A DNA stretch of 61,372 nucleotides, taken from positions 1-61,372 of the forward strand of contig NZ_PJNI01000018.1 in the NCBI RefSeq assembly GCF_002844555.1, given 5' to 3'. The notes below the pieces were generated by a model. That model worked only from the letters and a program-made list of their open reading frames with translations, made no database searches and had not been told where the DNA came from. The number at the start of each line of letters is the position of its first letter. Position 1 is the first letter of the stretch. Source of the DNA: Brumimicrobium salinarum. GTDB taxonomy: Bacteria > Bacteroidota > Bacteroidia > Flavobacteriales_D > Crocinitomicaceae. Below, piece by piece: positions 33,965 to 42,955 of this stretch. A program made the position numbers and the translations under genes.

Positions 33965-34639
33965 ATGAAAAAACTTACTACGAATTTACTCTTAACCATA
34001 TTCTTTTTTGGAACATTGACAACTTCTATAATTGCTCAGAATGAAACTGCTGGAACATATTATCTTTTTGCAAAGGTTGATGATGTTCTAATTGACTTTA
34101 AAAAAGTGGAAACAACATCTGATCGTAAAGTCTTAACAGGTTATAGTGACCGTGCACCATTCCCAAAAGATTTACTTGACACAGTACGAGAAAAAACAAA
34201 TCAGTTAATTAGTAAAAAGCTTGGAGTTGAAGCAAATATGCTTTACGTCCAAGACAAAAAAGGTAGAGATAGAGTAACGCAAGGAATGAGTATCTTTCCA
34301 GGAATGCCTTTAATGAATTTTAAACCTGCAATGAGGGCAGACGATAGAAAGTATTATGTCAAAATATATATGGACATTTCACCTCGTTCTACTTTTAAAT
34401 CTGACCTTAATAAAAATCGTTCTAAACAAAAACCCAAGGTAGATATACGTGTTACAATTAAAGATCGATATGGAAAAAAGTATTTTAAAAATCGCGAGGT
34501 TTTAAAAGATTTTGATGCATTACAATCCGAGACTCGTGTAACTAATCGTGTTAAAATAACCAATTCAGAGGTTTTATCACCAGAAGAAATAGTAGAAATG
34601 TATGTTTTAGGACTAGAAGCAGTTTTGTTTGAAAAATAG
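33965..34639 (+). CDS. Hypothetical secreted protein
   Basis: This 224-residue protein has a signal peptide (residues 1-24, ending SIIAQ). The mature part is lysine-rich with beta-like stretches (YYLFAKVDDVLIDFKKVET, YYVKIYMDISPRS, PKVDIRVTIKDRYGKKYFK) and no cysteine. I do not recognise a family. It is probably periplasmic. The gene is followed by about 105 bases before the remnant of a two-component system on the other strand. Confidence 0.6.
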   Translation: MKKLTTNLLLTIFFFGTLTTSIIAQNETAGTYYLFAKVDDVLIDFKKVETTSDRKVLTGYSDRAPFPKDLLDTVREKTNQLISKKLGVEANMLYVQDKKGRDRVTQGMSIFPGMPLMNFKPAMRADDRKYYVKIYMDISPRSTFKSDLNKNRSKQKPKVDIRVTIKDRYGKKYFKNREVLKDFDALQSETRVTNRVKITNSEVLSPEEIVEMYVLGLEAVLFEK

Positions 34640-34744
34640 TATCCTTTTATATGTAACTATAGTTTTATGAATATAACAGAACATGTGACAGAGTTTTTTA
34701 TTACTTAGTCTGGTGTTTTAACGGTTATTTAGCCCATGGTGAAA

Positions 34745-35113
34745 TTAAGGTGCTGCCTTAAAAGTGATTTCAAATATGTTGTCTTTATTTTTTCTTAAAA
34801 AGTGATTTTGGCTTTATGGATGTCTATTATTCTTTTAGTTAATATAAGTCCTAAACCATGACCTGTTTTATTTTTACTATTTTTCCCTCTAAAGAAATGT
34901 CTGAAGAGGTATTGTTCTTCCTCTTTTGAAATGGGAGTTCCTGTATTAATAAGTTGAATTATGAGTTGCTTTTGCCGGTCTACTATAAATTTAACTTTTG
35001 CTTGATTTATTTCAGAATAGGAGATTGCGTTTGAAAGTAAATTTGTGAAAGCTTGTTTCAATAGTATTGGATTCATTTCTTGTAATAAATACCTCTCTTC
35101 CATAGCTGTGGGT
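34745..35113 (-). pseudogene. Histidine-kinase C-terminal relic (ATPase domain), frameshifted
   Basis: The minus strand encodes the N-box and G-boxes of a sensor kinase ATPase domain (LLKQAFTNLLSNAISYS, then GHGLGLILTKRIIDIHKAKITF). The frame then stops at 34795. In the +2 frame the expected tail continues (NKDNIFEITFKAAP, stop at 34745-34747), and one extra T in the run ACTTTTT restores it. All upstream kinase domains (sensor, membrane, HisKA) are missing. The sequence is fused out of frame to a response-regulator fragment, so the pair is a decayed two-component system. Confidence 0.7.
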
Positions 35114-35557
35114 TTTTCTATGAACTGTTTTTTGTTTTGGATTAAGTATAATGTCATCAACTATTAAAAATTCATTTTCAGCAGCTATTGAAGTGTTTAT
35201 TCTCCTTTTTAGAAGAGCATTGATTCTTAGAATTAACTCTTTCATGTAGAAAGGCTTGGTAAGATAGTCATCAGCCCCTATTGAATAACCTTCTATTTTA
35301 TCTTCTAATTCTCCAAAAGCCGTCAGCATAATTACTGGGGTTTGTGTATTGAAATCACGAAATTGTTCGCAGATTTCTATACCATTAATAAAAGGAAGGT
35401 TTATGTCTAAAATGACACAGTCATAATTATTTTTCTTTAACAATTTCATTCCAATTTGACCATCAAATGCGGTTTCCATAGAATAACTCTCTGAAAGTAA
35501 AACCTCTTTAATATTGGTGTTTAAATCTGGATCGTCTTCAATTATCAAAATTTTCAT
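35114..35557 (-). pseudogene. Response-regulator relic (receiver domain without DNA-binding domain)
   Basis: About 148 residues form a complete OmpR-type receiver: acidic pocket EDDPD, phospho-acceptor D51 in VILDINLP, T79 in MLTAFGE, and K101 in LTKPF. The protein then enters the winged-helix domain (LIVDDIILNPKQKTVHRK) and loses similarity at about 35114. There the sequence continues into a kinase ATPase domain in another frame. A deletion from the regulator's C-terminal domain into the kinase gene explains the junction. The open frame runs to 35012 with non-homologous residues. The gene could still make a receiver-only protein. Confidence 0.7.
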
Positions 35558-35654
35558 AGCACTTCTTTAAGCTCAATCTTGTCAGTGAACCAGCTGACTT
35601 GTTTTTTATAAGGATAATTTTCTGTAAATTGGTCAGTTCTAAATATGAGAAATT

Positions 35655-35993
35655 ATGATTTCAAAATACATTCTTTTCGGATTGACATTTATGGCAAGTG
35701 TTATTTCCTATGGTCAAACAGTTTATAGTGTTGATTATGAAAGTCGTGCAGATGTCAAAGTTTTTGTGGTTGATTATGAAAGTCGTGCTGATTTGCTTGT
35801 TTATAAAGTAGATTATGAAAGTCGTGCCAAAGGTAATGATGGAAAGTGGTTTTTCGTCGATTATGAAAGCCGTGCAGACAAGAAAATTTTCTTTGTAGAC
35901 TATGAAAGTAGAGCAGATTTAAAGATTTATTTCGTGGATTATGAAAGTCGTGCAGGTTGGAAAAATAAAGCCAAAAAACAACTTCTGTATTAA
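35655..35993 (+). CDS. Secreted VDYESRAD repeat protein (7(1) septoil knot/DUF6150-like)
   Basis: This 112-residue protein has a signal peptide (about 1-20, SYGQ) followed by six near-identical copies of VDYESRA(D), each separated by a short hydrophobic strand (KVFV, LLVYK, KKIFF, LKIYF). This pattern is that of the small Bacteroidota DUF6150 family, now described as a '7(1) septoil knot', a beta fold with repeated strands and a trefoil-like threading. One repeat is preceded by a longer insert (KGNDGKWFF). The gene follows the broken two-component remnant and precedes murQ. Function unknown; export is predicted. Confidence 0.75.
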   Translation: MISKYILFGLTFMASVISYGQTVYSVDYESRADVKVFVVDYESRADLLVYKVDYESRAKGNDGKWFFVDYESRADKKIFFVDYESRADLKIYFVDYESRAGWKNKAKKQLLY

Positions 35994-36023
35994 TTTCAAT
36001 ATTGATGACTAAACTTTCTGATT

Positions 36024-36851
36024 TTGAATAAAATAACTGAACAATCTAGTAATTACGATAGCCTTGAAACTTTATCTATTCAAGAGCAGCTAACAGCAAT
36101 GAATAAAGAGGATCAATTAGTTCCTCTAGCTGTAGAGAAAATTATTCCACAAATTACAGCTTTTGTTGAAGAAGCCTTAAACCGTATGAAAAAAGGTGGA
36201 CGCTTGTTTTATCTTGGAGCTGGAACTAGCGGGAGATTGGGGATTTTAGATGCTTCAGAATGTCCGCCTACTTTTGGAGTTGAACAGGGCTTGGTTGTTG
36301 GATTGATTGCTGGAGGTGACGCTGCGATTAGAATTGCTGTGGAAAATGCAGAAGATAATCGCGATTTGGGGTGGAAGGAGTTGCAAGATTATAAATTAAA
36401 TGAAAATGATATTGTTGTAGGAATTGCTGCTTCTGGAACAACTCCTTACGTTTTAGGAGCCCTAGAAAAAGCAAATCTAGCAGGGAATTTAACTGCTGGA
36501 ATTACTTGTAATCCTGAGAGTCCTTTAAGTCAAGTTGCGCAACATGCTTTAGTGGCTGTGGTTGGTCCAGAATTCGTAACTGGAAGTACACGATTGAAGT
36601 CAGGAACTGCTCAGAAATTAATTCTCAATATGATTTCAACTAGTTTAATGATTGGACTGGGACGGGTTCAGGGAAATAAAATGGTTGATATGCAATTGAG
36701 TAATGCTAAACTTGTGATTCGTGGAGCAAATATGGTTGCAGAACAATGTGATATTGATTTTGAAAAAGCAAAAGCACTTTTACTGGAGCATGGCTCTGTA
36801 AGAAAAGCAGTAATGGCTTATGAAGCTATTCAGAATAGAAACGAATTCTGA
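36024..36851 (+). CDS. murQ: N-acetylmuramic acid 6-phosphate etherase
   Basis: This 275-residue SIS-domain enzyme cleaves the lactyl ether of MurNAc-6-phosphate during recycling of cell-wall muropeptides. The motifs are YLGAGTSGRLGILDASECPPTFG (about 57-79), AGGDAAIRIAVENAED, GIAASGTTPYVLGAL, and GSTRLKSGTAQKL. The conserved family N-terminus (ITEQSSNYDSLETLS) requires a TTG start at 36024, because no in-frame ATG occurs before it. The DNA between it and the septoil gene is short, but I see no Shine-Dalgarno sequence. Confidence 0.93.
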   Translation: MNKITEQSSNYDSLETLSIQEQLTAMNKEDQLVPLAVEKIIPQITAFVEEALNRMKKGGRLFYLGAGTSGRLGILDASECPPTFGVEQGLVVGLIAGGDAAIRIAVENAEDNRDLGWKELQDYKLNENDIVVGIAASGTTPYVLGALEKANLAGNLTAGITCNPESPLSQVAQHALVAVVGPEFVTGSTRLKSGTAQKLILNMISTSLMIGLGRVQGNKMVDMQLSNAKLVIRGANMVAEQCDIDFEKAKALLLEHGSVRKAVMAYEAIQNRNEF

Positions 36852-36938
36852 GGTGATTGGGTGTAGATTAATCTCCAGTTTGAAAGATTCTTACAACTAG
36901 ACTAATATTTCTCACAAGTAGGCTGAGGCTCTCGAAGC

Positions 36939-37985
36939 CTACTTCTTGACTTTCATGAAAATCAGAACAAATATCAATGCTAATCCAAGTACAAGCATTA
37001 TAAGAATAGAATTGTCAATCCAAGGTAAATAATCTTTACGCACCTTTTTTTTCGGTGGTGCAATATAATCAGCTTCTGTATAGACCTTTTTCTCAGATTT
37101 TTCAATGTGATCATCATCTATTCTGTACCTGTTCTTTATGATTTTTCCAAATTTAGTCCTAAAACTTAATGAGATATAATTACGACGAGACATTTCATTT
37201 AGGGTTTCGTTGTATTTTTTAGCAACTATAGGGTCATTCTTAAAATAGTGCCGCGAAGCAGAATAATAGAATAATGCATTGCTTATGTAAAGATACTCTC
37301 GTTGAAAATCTCCCATTTCTTCCATGGCTTGCGATAAAATATAGTCTTTACTGTCATGCAAGGTTGTAAATTGGCGAAAAGCAGAATCTATAGCAAATGC
37401 AATTTGAACGATTTTGTTTTTATGAGGGGAAGCATTACGTTTTAATTTACCTAATTCAGGATTTTTTAAAATTGGAAATATTATTGTTGAATCGGGTATA
37501 TATAGTTTGTTTTGTTGCTTTATATATGCCTTATTTAAAGCCAAAAAAGCATCTTTTACACTAAAATAGGATGAAGTATCTTCCCGTAAAGTTTTCTGAT
37601 TGTATGTTAATAATGCTTCATATCTACCAGACTTTTGCAGAGCCGTACGGTATAAAGATTGGGCGTGTTTATTGGTAATTGTATCCGTGTTTAATCGCGA
37701 AAATATAGCCAAAGAACGTTCAAATTTTTCAAGATAAACATTTTCATAAGCAAAGTAGAGACTATCTTGAGGAGTCCATAAATCAATTGGGTTTTCCAAA
37801 ATCTGAAGAATTCTGTTATGAATAAACTCTGGTGGGGCAGGTTGTCTTTCATACTTTAATACCTCAAATAGGTATGTGTTCTCATGTTTTGGTGGAGACT
37901 TGAACTTTTCTTCTTGACTTGTAGATATAAAGCAAAGTCCTATGAAAAGTAAAAATAAGTTTTTTTTATTTATTATTTGATTCAT
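36939..37985 (-). CDS. Hypothetical protein with C-terminal membrane anchor
   Basis: This 348-residue protein has a signal peptide (FLLFIGLCFISTSQ) and a mostly helical middle region with repeats like those of tetratricopeptide proteins (LYFAYENVYLEKFERSLAIF, LYRTALQKSGRYEALLTYNQ). A single C-terminal membrane helix (SILIMLVLGLALIFVLIFM, about 325-343) is followed by KVKK. It overlaps the DUF4159 gene by four bases, implying translational coupling. In Bacteroidota, similar genes sit next to DUF4159 genes of unknown role. I cannot name a family. Confidence 0.65.
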   Translation of the reverse strand: MNQIINKKNLFLLFIGLCFISTSQEEKFKSPPKHENTYLFEVLKYERQPAPPEFIHNRILQILENPIDLWTPQDSLYFAYENVYLEKFERSLAIFSRLNTDTITNKHAQSLYRTALQKSGRYEALLTYNQKTLREDTSSYFSVKDAFLALNKAYIKQQNKLYIPDSTIIFPILKNPELGKLKRNASPHKNKIVQIAFAIDSAFRQFTTLHDSKDYILSQAMEEMGDFQREYLYISNALFYYSASRHYFKNDPIVAKKYNETLNEMSRRNYISLSFRTKFGKIIKNRYRIDDDHIEKSEKKVYTEADYIAPPKKKVRKDYLPWIDNSILIMLVLGLALIFVLIFMKVKK

Positions 37986-38641
37986 TCTAAACCTCCTTTA
38001 AGTAATGCAAATTGTAATATATTTATCCCCATCTTGAGTGCTTTTTCATGATTTTCTTGCGTGTTATTATGCACTGTTATGTCTTCCCAGCCATCGCCTA
38101 AATCAGTTTCGTATGTGTATAGCAAAGCCAATCTACCTTCTATTAAAATTCCAAATGCTTGTGGTCGCTCTCCATCATGTTCATGAATTTTTGGCAATCC
38201 GTTGAATGTAAACTTCTGTTTAAAAATAGCATGATCATAGGGTAATTCAACCATGTCTAAGTTAGGAAATAATTTTTCAATTTCTGGTCTGATAAATTCA
38301 TCCATTCCGTAGTTATCATCGACATGAAGAAAACCTCCGCCAATTAAGTAATTCCTCAAATTCTCTCTTTCAGAATTCGAAAAAACTACGTTACCATGCC
38401 CTGTCATATGCACAAAGGGGTACGTAAAAATTAAAGGCGAACCTACTTCGACATAAGGAACTTCTTCATCTATACCTGCTTTAAACTCTTGATTAGCAAA
38501 TTTCACAAGATTGGGTACAGAAGTAGGATTGGCATAATAATCTCCGCCGCCATTATATTTAAGAACAGCCAATTGATAATTGCCTTGTCCGAAAGCAATA
38601 GTCATCAGGCAAATAAATAAACTACTCAATATTAACTTCAT
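37982..38641 (-). CDS. DUF4159 domain protein
   Basis: This 219-residue exported protein (signal peptide MKLILSSLFICLMTIAFGQ) has the DUF4159 core: LAVLKYNGGGDYYANPTSVPNL, then PFVHMTGHGNVVFS, a conserved GGFLHVDDNYGMDEF and YTYETDLGDGWED. The fold is related to glutamine amidotransferase-like domains, but no catalytic triad is evident. I chose the ATG at 38641, which gives a normal signal peptide; the longer frame overlaps rsmE. It is the third gene of the holA-rsmE operon, with four bases between the genes. Confidence 0.85.
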   Translation of the reverse strand: MKLILSSLFICLMTIAFGQGNYQLAVLKYNGGGDYYANPTSVPNLVKFANQEFKAGIDEEVPYVEVGSPLIFTYPFVHMTGHGNVVFSNSERENLRNYLIGGGFLHVDDNYGMDEFIRPEIEKLFPNLDMVELPYDHAIFKQKFTFNGLPKIHEHDGERPQAFGILIEGRLALLYTYETDLGDGWEDITVHNNTQENHEKALKMGINILQFALLKGGLE

Positions 38642-38645
38642 ATTT

Positions 38646-39389
38646 TTAATGTTTGGCTTTAAAAAATTCCTCAAAATAGAGTTTGACATTCATGCACGCA
38701 TAAACTCCAGCAGTTTCTGTGCGTAAACGCGTTTTACCCAAAGTTACGGCTTGATATCCATTTTCGAGTGCTTTTTTAACTTCATTTAAACTAAAATCTC
38801 CTTCTGGACCAATTAAAATAGGAGTGTTTTTTGATTGCCAACGATTTGCATTTTTTTGTAGCTCTAACTGAATACTCGTGTTTTTGTCTTCTTCTTCATA
38901 GCAATGTGCAATTAACCCAATGGGATGCTTGTCCAAAAAATCATCTATAGAAGTAAGCTGATTTAATTTCGGTAAAAAGAGTCGCTTAGATTGTTTCATT
39001 GCTGATACAAGAATCTTTTGAAGTCGTTCTGGTTTTATCTTTTTTCGTTCTGAATTGGAACATAAAATGGGTGTGATTTCATGAATTCCCAGTTCAGTTG
39101 CTTTCTCCAAAAACCATTCTAATCTGTCATTGTTTTTAGTGGGTGCAATGGCAATATGAATGTGATGTTTGTCAGGTTTTTCTTCTATTAAATTAACTTT
39201 CCTGACTTCAACTGCTTTGGGTTGATCATCTGTGATTTCTCCTGTAAATACAACCCCTTTGCCGTTCACCAATTCCATTTGATGACCGATTCTCATGCGC
39301 AATACTTTAGCAGCATGTTTGGATTCATCCACAGGGAGTGTAATGATTTCCTGATCTAAATTTCCGATGTCAACAAAAAACCTTCTCAT
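38646..39389 (-). CDS. rsmE: 16S rRNA (uracil-1498 N3) methyltransferase
   Basis: This 247-residue SPOUT enzyme modifies U1498 of 16S rRNA. It has the RsmE N-terminal PUA-like part (RRFFVDIG … HAAKVLRMRIGHQMELVNGKG) and the SPOUT knot motifs LIGPEGDFSLNEVKKA and VTLGKTRLRTETA. The start codon overlaps the holA stop by one base (TAATG), so translation is probably coupled. Full length; cytoplasmic. Confidence 0.93.
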   Translation of the reverse strand: MRRFFVDIGNLDQEIITLPVDESKHAAKVLRMRIGHQMELVNGKGVVFTGEITDDQPKAVEVRKVNLIEEKPDKHHIHIAIAPTKNNDRLEWFLEKATELGIHEITPILCSNSERKKIKPERLQKILVSAMKQSKRLFLPKLNQLTSIDDFLDKHPIGLIAHCYEEEDKNTSIQLELQKNANRWQSKNTPILIGPEGDFSLNEVKKALENGYQAVTLGKTRLRTETAGVYACMNVKLYFEEFFKAKH

Positions 39390-40381
39390 TAATGCATCAA
39401 TTGATATATCAGTTCACGTAAAAGATCGGCGTCAGAACCTGGTCCACGGTCAATTCCTTTACTTTTTAAATCGTATTCTTGAAGTATAGCTATGTTTTTG
39501 GCAATCTTTTTTGGACTATAAATGCGTTTGGCTTGCATCACTTCTTTAGCGGCTGGAAAACTCATTCTTAATGCCGACATTAAACCATTTACATCCTTGG
39601 CATTAGAAAAATGAGCTTTCATTAATCGTTCATGGAATCCAAAAAGTAAAGGGATGAGTTGTGTAATATGAGCAGCTTTAGGATTTTGTTCGAAATAGTT
39701 AATGATTTTATTGGCTTTTAGTACATCCCGTGATGCAAGTGCATTATTCAACTCAAAAGCATTATAATCTTTGGAAATTCCAATGTTTTCTTCAATGTGA
39801 ACTTCGCTGATTTGCGTTCCTTTTTCAAGAACTAACATTAGCTTTTCAAGTTCTTTGGCTATTTTACCTAAATCTGCTCCTAAAAACTCTACTAATAACA
39901 TAGTTGCTTTGCTATTAATAGTGTATCCTTTCTCTTTTAAATAATTGATAATCCAGCCATCAACTTGATTTTCATATAGCTTTTTACTTTCATAAATCTC
40001 ACCGTTTTTCTTAATGGATTTAAAGAATTTTTTTCTAGAATCAGCTTTTTTATGCTTGTGGGCAAGAATCAAAACTGTTGTTGGTGAAGGATTGTCAAAA
40101 TATGACTCCATAACTCCCCAATTACGCACATCTTGGGCTTCTTTTACTATAACCAACTGACGTTCTGCCATCATAGGAAATTGCTTAACTTGTTCTTGTA
40201 GCTGTCCCATATCTACATCTTTACCATAGAGCACTGTCAAGTTAAAATCTTTTTCGTTTTCTTCTAAGATATATTTCGTGGCAGCTTCAACAATTTCGTC
40301 TATGTAAAAAGATTCTGTTCCGTGCAATAAATACAAGGGTTTAGGCGACTTTTTCTTAAACTGTTTTATAATTTCGTTCAC
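39389..40381 (-). CDS. holA: DNA polymerase III delta subunit
   Basis: This 330-residue clamp-loader subunit has the family N-terminus PLYLLHGTESFYIDEIV (non-hydrolysing P-loop region), the middle VILAHKHKKADSRKKFFK, and the C-terminal helical collar (YDLKSKGIDRGPGSDADLLRELI). It loads the sliding clamp onto DNA. It is the first gene of the holA-rsmE-DUF4159 operon. The intergenic region upstream is about 830 bases long and holds the promoter. Confidence 0.93.
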   Translation of the reverse strand: MNEIIKQFKKKSPKPLYLLHGTESFYIDEIVEAATKYILEENEKDFNLTVLYGKDVDMGQLQEQVKQFPMMAERQLVIVKEAQDVRNWGVMESYFDNPSPTTVLILAHKHKKADSRKKFFKSIKKNGEIYESKKLYENQVDGWIINYLKEKGYTINSKATMLLVEFLGADLGKIAKELEKLMLVLEKGTQISEVHIEENIGISKDYNAFELNNALASRDVLKANKIINYFEQNPKAAHITQLIPLLFGFHERLMKAHFSNAKDVNGLMSALRMSFPAAKEVMQAKRIYSPKKIAKNIAILQEYDLKSKGIDRGPGSDADLLRELIYQLMH

Positions 40382-40889
40382 ACTGATAAAAATTCAATTA
40401 TTAGCCAATTTTGTTAGCAGGATTAAAGTAACATAAATTTTTCAAGTTTACGTTGGTTTTTGATGCAAAAATTATGTTTTTAGATTTATGCATACGGATT
40501 TTGCACTTTGTTGACTTCGGTAAATAGTTTATTGAAGGAAAAAAACGATAATTACGCCAACGAAAATGTCTATAAAACTTGTGATGTCGTAGCCACTATC
40601 GTCCGATTAAAAAGGTTTTACTGCATAAACAAGATTTTCGCTTTATCTCTTATACTTTTTTACTCAGTCTTATTATCTTTTCAAGGTCTTCATGCGATGC
40701 GCTGAACTTGTTGGAGTGAGCTCACTGCGCTTCGGTTATTTTTTCAAAGAAATGCAATTCCATCCCAAACGCCACGAAAAGACTTTTCCTAAAATCTAAG
40801 CCCCTAAAACCGCAACACAATCTATATTATAAAGAATGGCTAAAGGTTGAAGAATAATCGAAAAGTTTATATCAGACGCCAGTGATTCA
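40382..40889. other. Long intergenic region without a supported gene
   Basis: This stretch is AT-rich and contains only short frames without family similarity, including one of 65 codons with a non-ATG start on the plus strand. Its first part must hold the holA promoter. It passes into the tandem repeat at about 40890. Confidence 0.5.
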
Positions 40890-41217
40890 GAACTCATCAT
40901 TCATCATTTAAAAAACCACTCGAGTCAACCCAGTTCATCATCCATCACTCAGCCTTCATAATTAAGACCACCTGAGTCAACCCACTGCCTCATTAAATCC
41001 TACTCACCGAAAAACCACCCGAGGCAACCCAATTCATCATTCATAACTCATCCTTCATGATTAAGACCACCTGAGTCAACCCAATTCCTCATTCAATCCT
41101 ACTCACCGAAAAACCACCTGAGTCAACCCAATTCATCATTCATAACTCATCCTTCATAATTAAAACCACCTGAATCAACCCAATTCATCATTCATAACTC
41201 ATCCTTCATAATTAAAA
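40890..41217. repeat. Tandem repeat with two alternating unit types
   Basis: Six copies of CCACCTGAGTCAACCC (with minor variants) define alternating units. Type A is about 52 bases, with a TTCATCATTCATAACTCATC segment and ending CCTTCATAATTA. Type B is about 46 bases, ending in CTACTCACCGAAAA. The order is A-B-A-B-A-A, giving a higher-order period of about 99 bases. It runs directly into the 3' end of the carbonic anhydrase gene. There is no convincing reading frame. The start is approximate, because the first unit is partial. Confidence 0.8.
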
Positions 41218-41844
41218 TCACCCCAATTTATAAATCTCCATAATCTCATCTAAGATTTTTTCAAAATCGATCTCTAAGTCGATGAGTTTACCTGAATGAA
41301 TATCGAAAACCCAGCCATGAACGGCGATGTTTCTCTTTTTGTTGGCTTTTTGAACTGCTGCGGTTTTAATTACGTTAATGCATTGTTCTTGCACGTTGAG
41401 TTCTACCAAACGCTTGTATCTTTCTTCTTCGTTTTCGATGGCGTTTAATTCTTTGTCATGCAAACGGTAAACGTCGCGGATGTTTCTCAACCATGGATTT
41501 AAGATGCCTAAATCTGACGATTCCATTGCGGCTTTTACACCACCACAGTAGTAATGTCCGCAAACCACAATCATTTCCACTTCTAAGTGAGAAACTGCAT
41601 AATCGATAACCGACATTGAACTCAAATCTGTGTTGGGCACCATGTTGGCTATGTTTCTGTGCACAAAGGCATCGCCAGGCGCAACACCCATCAATTCTTC
41701 CGCTGTAACACGACTGTCTGAACATCCGATGTAAAGCACATCAGGCTTTTGACCTTGTGAAAGGTTTTCAAAATAATTAGGGTCTAGATTTAACTTTTTT
41801 GTTACCCAAGCTCTGTTATTCTCGAAAATTTCTGAAATGTCCAT
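41218..41844 (-). CDS. can: Beta-class carbonic anhydrase
   Basis: This 208-residue beta-carbonic anhydrase interconverts CO2 and bicarbonate. The zinc ligands are C41 (CSDSR), H97 and C100 (HYYCGG), and the catalytic D43/R45 pair is intact. An AHRNIAN-like segment (VHRNIANMVP) is also typical. It has no signal peptide. Its 3' end abuts the 41-kb tandem repeat, so the repeat forms part of the transcript's 3' flank. It is probably monocistronic; the symbol follows E. coli usage. Confidence 0.93.
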   Translation of the reverse strand: MDISEIFENNRAWVTKKLNLDPNYFENLSQGQKPDVLYIGCSDSRVTAEELMGVAPGDAFVHRNIANMVPNTDLSSMSVIDYAVSHLEVEMIVVCGHYYCGGVKAAMESSDLGILNPWLRNIRDVYRLHDKELNAIENEEERYKRLVELNVQEQCINVIKTAAVQKANKKRNIAVHGWVFDIHSGKLIDLEIDFEKILDEIMEIYKLG

Positions 41845-42045
41845 TTGTCTGTTTTTTTTAATTTATAAGTTTTTAGTCCTTTATCGACAGTAGTTTGGCT
41901 CCGAAAAACGAAGCTAATAATACGAGATACATCATAAAAGAACGGTTTTCAAAAGTAAATTAATCTCATTAAAAATCAACGATTTTGCGAAGTTTTTTGC
42001 TGCGTCTATACAAGATTTACATAGTTAAATACTAATTATCATTTT

Positions 42046-42689
42046 TTATTGTGTTTTGTTAATTCCTCTCACTAAAATGTAAATATATACGCTAATTAGC
42101 GAAGAGAAAAAGCACCAAACAGATAATACATGGTGTTCATAGAAATATAAAGTGATTGCATACGAAGTAGCAATAAAAACTCCTAGAAGCCACATTCGTT
42201 TAACTTTTGAAAGGAAAAGCGATAGAATTGTTGCTGCACCATAAAGTATTGCTCCATATTTGTAAATCATTTCAGGGTAATTATTGGTGTAAGCGATATG
42301 GTGATCCGAAATGTTTGCCTCCATTTCAAAAGCGATAAGAAAATAGGCAAGTGTGATACTTACCAATATACCTATACCAGCAACAATCTTTTGAATCATT
42401 TTCCGTTCATTTTTTTATCCAACATCAATACTCCGAATGGAACAATAAACGGCCAGATTACTTGAGCGAAAAATATGAAAATATAAGTGGCTATGCGCTG
42501 AGTATATATCATTTCAGGATGGGGGAGTGTAAGCCAAAGAATACCTTCAGAGATTTGCTGTACTCCAAAAACCAATGGTATACTTGCAAACCAAAGCTGT
42601 GATTTTTGGGTGGTCTTTTTTATTGTAGCCGCTCCAATTACTGTTAAGGCGCCGCCGGCTATAAAACTTGCTTCTGCTGAAAAACACAT
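42046..42689 (-). pseudogene. DUF6629 membrane protein, split by frameshift in an A7 run
   Basis: Two minus-strand frames overlap by ATGA. The first (42396-42689) begins MCFSAEASFIAGGALTVIG and contains IPLVFGVQQISEGILW, the hallmark of DUF6629. The second (42046-42399) continues with the remaining helices (IVAGIGILVSITLAYFLIAF, HHIAYTNNYPE). Adding one A to the run at 42410-42416 joins them into a single 214-residue protein, the family's normal size. The overlap could also permit two separately translated halves. It is predicted to be an inner-membrane protein of unknown function. Confidence 0.7.
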
Positions 42690-42955
42690 ATATAGGTTTG
42701 TTTAGTAATGTTATCTAATTATCCTGTATATAAACAGGTGCAAACTTCCATTTATGAAAGTCTATTCTCAAATTTAAAGTTTTTCAGTTGGTACTGAAAT
42801 TAATTATACATTTTTATCAGCTATAAATTTTAATATTTACAAAAAAACTTGTTATTGATTAGCAATATAATTTAAGTCAATCGTCCACCGAAAAAAGTAA
42901 AGGCCTAGCTTGGTAATCTTATAATCAATTTTGGTTTGCTTCAAACATATTAAGT

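Noticed and set aside
40508..40705. A 65-codon frame with a hydrophobic C-terminal part between holA and the tandem repeat.
   Set aside because: It starts at a non-ATG codon, has no ribosome-binding site, no family similarity and no neighbouring gene context; it is probably a chance frame.
40890..41217. A CRISPR array, because of regular repeats.
   Set aside because: The repeats alternate between two unit types with near-identical contents and no unique spacers, and there are no cas genes nearby.
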